From CAYPCH01 sp964409165 (GTDB taxonomy: Bacteria; Bacillota; Clostridia; Acetivibrionales; Acetivibrionaceae), in the NCBI GenBank assembly GCA_964409165.1, contig CAYPCH010000130.1:1-10139 (forward strand): 10,139 nucleotides of DNA, given 5' to 3'. The position numbers and the translations under genes were made by a program. Positions 1-5,847 of the stretch are shown piece by piece (position 1 is the first letter of the stretch; each line of letters begins with the position of its first letter). The notes under the pieces were generated by a model. It had not been told where the DNA came from. It searched no databases and was given only the letters and a program-made list of their open reading frames with translations.

Positions 1-465
1 AGGGATAAAAAAGAAGTTAAAACAGGAAGCATAGGCCAGTTTTGCATAAAGAACAGATGGTCAATGAAAAACAGCACAAATAAATGGATAGCAACAGGAG
101 ATCAGGGCTACTGCGATGATAAAGGTTATTACTATTTGTGTGGAAGAGTGGATGATATGATAGTTTCAGCCGGTGAAAATGTCTATCCGCTTGAAGTTGA
201 GAAGGTTATTGCAAGTCACCCTGAGGTGGAAGACGTAGCAGTTATAGGGGTTAACGATGAGCAGTTTGGCCAAAGGCTAAAGGCTTTTGTGCAGCCTGTA
301 ATAAACTCTGGGATCACAAAAGATGAACTGACACATTGGCTGAGCTCTAAAGTTGCAAGATACCAGATGCCCAAGGATATAGTCTTTCTTGAGAATATGC
401 CTTATACACCTTTAGGAAAGCTTGATAGAAAACAGCTTAAGCAAAAGGAAACGACTAATATATAA
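1..465 (+). CDS. AMP-binding acyl-CoA synthetase, C-terminal part (5' end outside window)
   Basis: The reading frame is open from base 1, so the gene begins upstream; 154 C-terminal residues are visible. They cover the end of the large domain and the mobile C-terminal subdomain of the adenylate-forming (ANL) superfamily. Motifs seen: ATGDQG at visible residues 31-36, GRVDDMI followed by SAGENVYPLEVE at about 48-67, and PYTPLGKLDRKQL near the end, where K120 is the expected adenylation lysine. Enzymes of this type activate a carboxylic acid with ATP and usually pass it to CoA or a carrier thiol. The substrate cannot be read from this part, since the acyl-binding residues lie upstream. The GENVYP motif is typical of fatty-acyl or aryl-CoA ligases rather than NRPS modules, but a stand-alone adenylation enzyme is possible. 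The first ATG inside the visible frame, at 64, is not a real start. Confidence 0.9.
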   Translation, partial: RDKKEVKTGSIGQFCIKNRWSMKNSTNKWIATGDQGYCDDKGYYYLCGRVDDMIVSAGENVYPLEVEKVIASHPEVEDVAVIGVNDEQFGQRLKAFVQPVINSGITKDELTHWLSSKVARYQMPKDIVFLENMPYTPLGKLDRKQLKQKETTNI

Positions 466-560
466 AAACTACATGATAAAAGATTAGAAGCATGAGGTAT
501 AGATACTTCTTTTTAAGTGAAGCTTCAATAAGAAAATCGTTAAAATCCGGAGGATAGAAT

Positions 561-662
561 ATGAGAAAGATACTATTGGTTGAGGATGAGCTGAGCCTTA
601 TCGAAGGCCTGACATTTTCGCTTTCAAAGAATGGGTTTGATGTGACTGTTGCTTTAAAGTAA
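561..662 (+). pseudogene. Response regulator, N-terminal 33 codons only (truncated)
   Basis: A good ribosome site (CCGGAGG, 547-553) precedes an ATG at 561. The peptide opens MRKILLVEDELSLIEG and continues with a helix ending NGFDVTVA. This is the first beta strand, acidic pocket (E8, D9, E10) and first helix of a receiver domain of the OmpR/VanR kind. It stops at TAA 660-662, before the phosphoacceptor aspartate, so the product cannot be a working regulator. A full protein of this family is about 225-235 residues. The similarity ends at about 650, where the sequence changes to another gene's 3' end in a different frame. I read this as the left side of an internal deletion. The start signals are intact, so a 33-residue peptide might still be made. 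Confidence 0.75.
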
Positions 663-793
663 TCTGGAAATTTCCGCAGTATCAAATAATTCTGATAATG
701 ATTCTTACCCTGATTGTGACAGCTGTTTCTGTTATAAGTCCTTTGAAAAGGATAAAACTAGGTGGTATATCGGATGTTGTAAATTCACTTTAG
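656..793 (+). pseudogene. FtsX-like ABC permease, C-terminal remnant
   Basis: In the frame one base off from the response regulator fragment, 656-790 encodes about 45 residues before TAG at 791. The sequence begins around VIWKFPQYQ, has a hydrophobic helix (IILIMILTLIVTAVSVI), then SPLKRIKLGGISDVVNSL. A final transmembrane helix followed by a basic P-x-x-x-I-x-x-x-x-I-x-D-x-x-x-S-L tail is the usual C-terminus of FtsX/MacB-family permeases. No start codon or ribosome site serves this frame. Two-component systems and FtsX-type ABC exporters are often neighbours, so the fragment probably marks the far end of a regulator-kinase-ATPase-permease locus whose middle was deleted. The left boundary is approximate (about 650-665). 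The assignment rests on pattern recognition of a short tail. Confidence 0.55.
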
Positions 794-820
794 CACGAAG
801 CACAAAACCTATAAGTAAAA

Positions 821-866
821 GGTCCCGTTTACAGAAATGAATTCTTTTGCGGGGCCTAACGCTTTT
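821..866. terminator. Convergent, probably bidirectional terminator hairpin
   Basis: GGTCCCG (821-827) pairs with CGGGGCC (850-856), giving seven pairs including one G-T. The loop is long, about 22 bases, and contains a smaller AGAA/TTCT pairing. Downstream on the plus strand is TTTTT (862-866), six bases after the stem; on the minus strand the stem is followed at once by a run of four T. It lies between the permease remnant ending at 793 and the minus-strand FeoB remnant ending at 937, where a shared terminator is expected. The long loop and the gap before the plus-strand T run lower confidence. Confidence 0.5.
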
Positions 867-936
867 TAACATAATTGATTTCTTTCCTTTTACACCAATA
901 AATCCTTTGTGTAGAAACATACGATACTATATTCAA

Positions 937-1827
937 TCATGCAAATCCCAGCAACCGTACTGTATTTGCAAATACCATGCAGACTATTATACCTGTTACG
1001 GTCGGTAATATAAATGATATAAGAGTCCATTTCCAGCTTTGACACTCCTTTTTTATAGTCCAGCATGTTGTGCCGCAGGGCCAATGCATCAAGGAAAACA
1101 GCATAACACATACAGCTGTAAGCCAGGTCCAGCCTTGGGAAACAAGAAGTTCTCTAAGTTCGTCAAGGCTATCCAGTTCAAGCATGCTTCCTGTAGCCAT
1201 GTAACTCATTATTATAATCGGCACGACAATTTCGTTTGCAGGAAAACCCAGAATAAAAGCCATTAAAATGTACCCGTCAAGACCCAACAGATGTGCAAAG
1301 GGGTCAAGAAATCCTGCGCAGTGAGACAAGAGGCTGAGGCTTCCCCAATGAATATTTGCCATTGCCCAAATAATAATGCCCGCAGGTGCAGCAACTGAAA
1401 TTGCACGACCCAGTACAAACAATGTTCTGTCAAGCACTGATCTTACAATAACCCGACCTATTTGAGGCCTGCGGTAGGGGGGGAGTTCGAGTGTAAAGGA
1501 CGAAGGAAGCCCTTTTAATATTGTTTTTGAAAGTATTTTTGATATCAATAATGTCATAAATACGCCCAGAACTATTATTCCTGTAAGCAGTATGGTGGAA
1601 ATTACCGATTGAAAAGGGCCTGCAACCGTTCCTGCAAAAAACATGGTGATTATTGCAATTAAAGTTGGAAACCGCCCATTGCACGGCACAAAGTTATTTG
1701 TGATGGTTGCAATAAGTCTTTCTCTGGGGGAGTCTATTATCCTGCATCCTATAATACCAGCAGCGTTGCAACCGAATCCCATGCACATGGTCAAACAGAA
1801 AATGCAGATTTCAATATGTTCTTGCAA
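937..1827 (-). pseudogene. feoB: FeoB-like ferrous iron transporter, membrane domain only (5' truncated)
   Basis: The 296-codon frame reads as the C-terminal membrane part of FeoB. Counting from a TTG at 1827, it holds the gate motif GFGCN (17-21), RERLIATI then VPCNGRFP (about 35-54), the signature ELPPYRRP (114-121), LGFPANE (193-199) and HWPCGTT (248-254), with about seven hydrophobic segments. FeoB normally has an N-terminal GTPase domain and further helices before GFGCN; none is encoded here. The frame is open only to 1863, with a stop at 1864-1866, and the sequence upstream of the motif does not look like FeoB. The TTG has no ribosome site; the first ATG (1788) lies within the gate motif. 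The C-terminus looks complete and no internal stop has accumulated, so the truncation may be recent. A functional stand-alone gate-domain protein is possible but less likely. Confidence 0.72.
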
Positions 1828-1902
1828 ACTTTTTTTGAGAAGTGAGTTATGTAAAAATAAGTCTTATTATAGCAAAAACACTGTTGCAATTTCTTTATCA
1901 TA

Positions 1903-1930
1903 TTGATAGATTTGTATAAACATGTATAAT
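1903..1930 (+). promoter_or_regulatory. Sigma-A-like promoter for the ABC transporter operon
   Basis: TTGATA (1903-1908) and TATAAT (1925-1930) are separated by 16 bases, close to consensus. The transcript would start near 1937 and run about 65 bases to the ATG at 2002, with ribosome site AAGGAG at 1990-1995. A second TTGATA at 1938-1943 lies 35 bases downstream of the first, within a shared TATTGATA repeat, with a weaker -10 (TAAGAT, 1961-1966) 17 bases on. It could be a second promoter or part of an operator. No regulator gene is adjacent. Confidence 0.6.
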
Positions 1931-2001
1931 TATTATATTGATAAAATCTGAACAAATAAATAAGATAATCATATAATTTCAAACTGAATAAGGAGATAAG
2001 T

Positions 2002-2709
2002 ATGAATTTCGTAATAGAGAACTTGTCAAAAAGTTTTGATAAAAAAGAAGTGTTAAGGGATATAAGTTTTACATTTGAGGAAGGCAAAATTTATGGTCTG
2101 CTTGGCAGAAATGGTGCAGGTAAAACAACACTGTTTAACTGCTTGAACAGGGATATGCGAGTAGATAAAGGCATTTTCTATTTGGAAACGGACGGACAGC
2201 GGCGGGAGGTTAAGCCTGAAGATGTAGGCTATGTTTTGTCTACGCCGACAGTACCGGAATTTATGACCGGAAAGGAGTTTTTGAAATTCTTTTTAGATAT
2301 CAATGAGGATTATATACGGGATTTAAAGTCACTGGATTACTATTTTGAACTCATGAGAATTGAGACTGCGGATAGAAATAAGCTCTTAAAGGATTACTCC
2401 CATGGCATGAAAAATAAAATGCAGATGCTTATCAATATAATTGCTGAACCGAATATATTGCTCCTAGATGAGCCGCTTAATTCACTTGATGTTGTGGTGG
2501 CAGAGGAGATGAAGCAGCTTTTGCGCTCGCTGAAGAAAGGACGTATCATTATTTTTTCAACTCACATTATGGATTTGGCGCTGGACATGTGCGATGTTAT
2601 TGTATTACTTAGTCAGGGTGTGTTGGAAACTGTGGACAAAGAAAACCTTGACGGAAGGGAGTTCAAAGAAAAGATATTGTCTGCTCTGAGGGAGGATTCC
2701 TATGAATAA
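2002..2709 (+). CDS. ABC transporter ATP-binding protein (YtrB/CcmA-like)
   Basis: This 235-residue protein is a typical single nucleotide-binding domain that would energise the permease encoded next. Visible motifs: Walker A GRNGAGKTT (35-43), signature region YSHGMKNKM (132-140) in place of LSGGQ, Walker B NILLLDEP (151-158) with catalytic E157, D-loop SLD (161-163) and H-loop histidine H188 in FSTH. The Q-loop region reads GYVLSTPTVPEF (77-88), with no glutamine or glutamate where one is expected. The degenerate signature resembles ATPases of ABC-2-type exporters such as YtrB. The start is fixed by AAGGAG seven bases before the ATG. Its stop overlaps the permease start by 8 bp, so the pair is translationally coupled. 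The substrate is unknown; drug, peptide or lipid export are all possible. Confidence 0.9.
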   Translation: MNFVIENLSKSFDKKEVLRDISFTFEEGKIYGLLGRNGAGKTTLFNCLNRDMRVDKGIFYLETDGQRREVKPEDVGYVLSTPTVPEFMTGKEFLKFFLDINEDYIRDLKSLDYYFELMRIETADRNKLLKDYSHGMKNKMQMLINIIAEPNILLLDEPLNSLDVVVAEEMKQLLRSLKKGRIIIFSTHIMDLALDMCDVIVLLSQGVLETVDKENLDGREFKEKILSALREDSYE

Positions 2710-4273
2710 GACACTGCGAATCTCTTTTTCCTTAAGGAATACTTACCGTGTCAACAGTATCCTGTATTCTTTCAAACAAATCCCTCTGATTAAGAGGATT
2801 ATACCTGCAAGCGTATATAGCATTTGGGGTTTTAAGGCTTTTGCCAATGTGGTGTCTGTGATTTGGGAGATAGTATCAGCTTTTCTGGGTAAGCTATTGT
2901 ATTTTTTATTTATGATTTTTTTGGTTGCGAAGTTTTTGGAAATTGTTCCACAAAGTGCGGTGTTTTTACATATTTTATTTTTTTTAAGTATTATAGGTTC
3001 AACTATGAATACCTTTCTGTTTAATCCCACCAGGGACAAGTATTATGGGATTATTCTCATGAGGATGAACGCCAAATCCTATGTTCTTGTTGACTATGGC
3101 TATTCGCTTTTGAAGCTTGTTGTTGGATTTTCTGCATTTGGTTTGCTGTTTGGACAGTTGGCTGGATTGCCTGTATGGATTTGTTTGATAATTCCGCTGT
3201 TTGTAGTGGGTATGAAACTTTCTATAGCAGCTTATACTTTGCATGGATACGAAAAAAGCGGCAATATGAATACTGAGAAGAAACAGGAGAATATTGTTTT
3301 GATTGCCAATATAATTTTATTGGCTGCCGCCTATGGTCTGCCTGTAATGGAAATTGTTCTGCCGCAGCGATTGACAGTTCTTCTTATGCTGATTCCTATT
3401 TTGACTGGTGCAGCTTCTGTTCGAAAAATTTATAACTTTCCATACTATCGGGAGTGTTATCAACAACGTTTGCAGTTGGCAATATACCAAACAAGCTCTA
3501 CGGCTGATTTAATGCGCGAACAGAATAATAAATTGATCTCTAAGGATGTTAACATTACCAGCAAAAGAAAAGGTTTTGAATACTTCAATGATTTGTTTAT
3601 CAAAAGACACCATAAGTTGCTGTGGAAGACATCTAAAACTCTTGTGCTTATTTGCCTGGGCTTGGTATTGGTGGCGTTGTTGTTTATTTATCGGTTACCT
3701 GAAATGCGTAATGAAATGAACAGCTTTATACTGTCTGGACTTCCATGGTTTGTTTTTGTTATGTATTCGATAAACCGTGGAACCAATATTACACAAGTTA
3801 TGTTTATGAATTGCGACCATAGTTTGCTAACCTATTCATTTTACAAACAACCGAAATTCATACTGAAATTGTTTTCCATCCGGCTACGGGAAATTATGAA
3901 AATAAACCTTATGCCTGCCATCATAATTGGTAGTGGACTGGCATTTTTGCTCTATGTATCCGGTGGTACAGAAGATGCTCTTAACTACGTAGTGTTGGTT
4001 GTATCCATACCTATGTTGAGTATGTTTTTTTCAGTGCATTACCTGACAATTTACTATTTGTTTCAGCCTTATAATGCAGGTACAGAAATGAAAAGCACCA
4101 CCTACAGAATTATTACAATGGTTACTTATATTGCCTGCTTCAATGTAATGAGTCTAAAGATTTCAACCCTTATGTTTGGAGCGATGACAATTTTATTCTG
4201 TTTTCTATACTGTGCGCTGGCATTTGCACTGGTGTACAAAATTGCACCAAAGACCTTCAAGTTACGGCAATAA
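2702..4273 (+). CDS. ABC transporter permease, large multi-span membrane protein
   Basis: The product has 523 residues and about 10-12 predicted membrane segments (roughly 46-78, 85-103, 134-152, 155-178, 197-216, 222-238, 311-329, 342-356, 401-419, 426-450, 467-482 and 487-512). A polar, probably cytoplasmic stretch (about 241-310, rich in K, R, Q and N) divides an N-terminal from a C-terminal half, so one polypeptide may provide both halves of the channel. I see no named family motif. Size and pairing with a single ATPase fit the loosely defined clostridial putative ABC exporters. GGAGG at 2691-2695 lies six bases before the ATG, inside the ATPase gene, and the genes share ATGAATAA. The neighbouring LysM gene is separated by 151 bp and is probably a separate unit. 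Substrate unknown. Confidence 0.82.
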   Translation: MNKTLRISFSLRNTYRVNSILYSFKQIPLIKRIIPASVYSIWGFKAFANVVSVIWEIVSAFLGKLLYFLFMIFLVAKFLEIVPQSAVFLHILFFLSIIGSTMNTFLFNPTRDKYYGIILMRMNAKSYVLVDYGYSLLKLVVGFSAFGLLFGQLAGLPVWICLIIPLFVVGMKLSIAAYTLHGYEKSGNMNTEKKQENIVLIANIILLAAAYGLPVMEIVLPQRLTVLLMLIPILTGAASVRKIYNFPYYRECYQQRLQLAIYQTSSTADLMREQNNKLISKDVNITSKRKGFEYFNDLFIKRHHKLLWKTSKTLVLICLGLVLVALLFIYRLPEMRNEMNSFILSGLPWFVFVMYSINRGTNITQVMFMNCDHSLLTYSFYKQPKFILKLFSIRLREIMKINLMPAIIIGSGLAFLLYVSGGTEDALNYVVLVVSIPMLSMFFSVHYLTIYYLFQPYNAGTEMKSTTYRIITMVTYIACFNVMSLKISTLMFGAMTILFCFLYCALAFALVYKIAPKTFKLRQ

Positions 4274-4371
4274 CCTTATTATTAGTACCATATATTTCAT
4301 CATAACTGAGCTTACCACAATTTGCAAAAAGGAATTCATTAATTTGAATCGAACTATACTTTATGTAAACC

Positions 4372-4393
4372 ATCATGAGACTATCATGAAACT
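4372..4393 (+). repeat. Tandem 11-bp direct repeat upstream of the LysM gene
   Basis: ATCATGAGACT (4372-4382) is followed immediately by ATCATGAAACT (4383-4393), identical at 10 of 11 positions. The period is about one helical turn, so both copies face the same side of DNA, as in tandem sites for OmpR-type response regulators. It sits 15 bases before the ribosome site of the LysM gene, within its probable leader or promoter. Function is inferred from geometry only. Confidence 0.45.
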
Positions 4394-4407
4394 AATTTTA
4401 CTCTATC

Positions 4408-4415
4408 AAAGGGGG
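4408..4415 (+). promoter_or_regulatory. Ribosome binding site that sets the LysM protein start
   Basis: AAAGGGGG lies nine bases before the ATG at 4425. The same frame is open much further upstream, to 4212 inside the permease gene, and holds another ATG at 4386. Only the 4425 start has a ribosome site, and only it places the signal peptide at the N-terminus. Confidence 0.7.
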
Positions 4416-4424
4416 ATTCAGTTA

Positions 4425-5651
4425 ATGAAGTTAAATAAGAAAATGATTTGTGGAGCTTTAACAGTGGGTGTGATAGCGGGAAGCTCAGTTTTTGCATTTG
4501 CTCAGAGCACAACCTATAAAGTACAGCCGGGAGATATGTTTTGGAAGATAAGCAGCGAATACGGTATTTCTACAGTTGAATTGATGAAAGCAAATAATGC
4601 CACAGAAAAAACTGTGTTGTATCCTGGACAGATTATAACGATACCTCTTGACAATCAAACAGTGCATACGGTCAAGTCAGGAGAAACATATTGGACTATT
4701 AGTAAAGAATACGGCATAGACCTTCAAAAACTGCTACAAATAAATAATGCCAATGAGAAATCAATTCTTTATGTTGGGAATAAGGTGGTTATACCTTCTG
4801 CTAGTCAAACATCAGGGTATAAGACATATACGGTACAAAAAGGTGACACATACTGGACTGTTAGCAAGAAGTTTAATGTCAATTTCACAGAACTATTAAA
4901 ACTGAATGGAGCCAATGATAAATCCTACCTTAACATCGGACAGCTCATAAAAATCCCTTCTACGGGTGCAACATCAACACTTTCTGCTCAGCCCAATATA
5001 ACCTATACGGATTATACAGTTAAAAAAGGTGACACTTCATGGAGTATAGCAGAAAAATACGGTATACCGGTAAATGATTTGATGAAAGCAAATAACATAA
5101 ATTCCTCAACGGTACTTAATATAGGGCAAAAATTGAAGATTCCGGCATATCATATCCCTGTCAAGAGCACTCCAGGTGCAAAATATGGTGAGCTTTTAGA
5201 TTGGTGGACAGAAGCACAGTATGTTGTACCAACCGGAGGTACCTTTGAGGTTGTAGATTTTTACACAGGCAAATCCTTCTTTGCAAAGCGTACCGCAGGT
5301 TCATTCCATGCCGACTGTGAAACCCTTACAGTCAAAGATACCAATATTATGAAGGAAATATGGGGTGGATTCAGCTGGGTGAGAAGACCTGTAATAATAA
5401 AGTGTAATGGAAGAAAAATTGCAGCAGGCATGTCAGCAATGCCTCATGCAGGAAACGACAGTGCACCGGGAGGTGTATGGACATCATGGAGAAGCGGTAA
5501 TTACGGTGCTGGAACAAACCATGACTACATTAAGGGAAATGGAATTGATGGTCACTTTGATATACATTTTTATAACAGCACCAGACACAAGGACGGAAAA
5601 CTGGATCCAAACCACCAGGTATGCATAAAAATAGCTGCCGGAAAGCAATAA
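4425..5651 (+). CDS. Secreted protein with four LysM domains and an unassigned His-rich C-terminal domain
   Basis: The 408-residue product starts MKLNKKMICG, followed by a hydrophobic stretch and AFA at 24-26, a standard Sec signal peptide with likely cleavage near residue 26. Four LysM modules follow (about 30-74, 80-124, 135-178 and 197-240), each with the pattern Y-T/K-V-x-x-G-D/E-T, a W at the third position after it, a central N and a final IP. They should bind peptidoglycan glycan strands. Residues about 245-408 form a separate domain with SFHADCE (293-299), MPHAGN (339-344), GHFDIHF (376-382) and seven histidines. It lacks the H...S-x-G-C-x-R site of YkuD and I cannot assign it. A metal-dependent wall enzyme is one guess. 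Convergent with the LysM-YkuD operon; its own promoter was not confidently found. Confidence 0.88.
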   Translation: MKLNKKMICGALTVGVIAGSSVFAFAQSTTYKVQPGDMFWKISSEYGISTVELMKANNATEKTVLYPGQIITIPLDNQTVHTVKSGETYWTISKEYGIDLQKLLQINNANEKSILYVGNKVVIPSASQTSGYKTYTVQKGDTYWTVSKKFNVNFTELLKLNGANDKSYLNIGQLIKIPSTGATSTLSAQPNITYTDYTVKKGDTSWSIAEKYGIPVNDLMKANNINSSTVLNIGQKLKIPAYHIPVKSTPGAKYGELLDWWTEAQYVVPTGGTFEVVDFYTGKSFFAKRTAGSFHADCETLTVKDTNIMKEIWGGFSWVRRPVIIKCNGRKIAAGMSAMPHAGNDSAPGGVWTSWRSGNYGAGTNHDYIKGNGIDGHFDIHFYNSTRHKDGKLDPNHQVCIKIAAGKQ

Positions 5652-5711
5652 AAAGCCTCGGGAAATTGAGTTCCAAAACTTTTGCCGGATTTCCTTTCAG
5701 GAAATGGCTCT

Positions 5712-5773
5712 AATAAAGTTGAGTGCCCATCGGGGGCACTCAATTTTGCCCTCAATGGGCACTCAACTTTATT
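5712..5773. repeat. Perfect 19-bp inverted repeat with a nested third arm (alternative hairpins)
   Basis: Arm A (5712-5730) is the exact reverse complement of arm C (5755-5773), 19 of 19 bases, around a 24-base centre. Inside that centre, arm B (GGGCACTCAA, 5734-5743) is also complementary to the core of A (5719-5728). A can therefore pair with B or with C but not both. On the plus strand A-B is followed by TTTT. On the minus strand B-A or C-A is followed by a short T-rich tract. The site lies between convergent genes ending at 5651 and 5848, so two-way termination is the simplest role. A trapped small mobile repeat is an alternative. Confidence 0.85.
5719..5747 (+). terminator. Intrinsic terminator after the secreted LysM gene
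   Basis: A 10-bp perfect stem, TTGAGTGCCC (5719-5728) with GGGCACTCAA (5734-5743), closes a 5-base loop and is followed by TTTT (5744-5747). It is 67 bases after the LysM stop codon. A smaller hairpin, ATTTCCT/AGGAAAT (5689-5705), precedes it but has no T run. Confidence 0.75.
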
Positions 5774-5847
5774 CAGGTTATCTGAACCATTCCACTATAG
5801 TATCTGTAGCAAAAAGCATGTATAAGCAAAAAGTGTTAAAATTTCGG

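Noticed and set aside
487..516. Possible terminator after the acyl-CoA synthetase gene (GAAG...CTTC then TTTTT)
   Set aside because: The stem is short with a mismatch; the T run alone is not enough.
1039..1266. Plus-strand open frame of 75 codons
   Set aside because: It is the opposite-strand shadow of the FeoB-like frame, with no ribosome site or recognisable motif.
4322..4360. TTGCAA or TTGAAT with TATACT as a promoter for the LysM gene
   Set aside because: No pair of these elements has acceptable spacing (27 bases, or too close), so no promoter was called.
4212..4424. In-frame extension of the LysM gene upstream to 4212
   Set aside because: It overlaps the end of the permease gene, has no ribosome site and would bury the signal peptide; 4425 has both a ribosome site and an N-terminal signal sequence.
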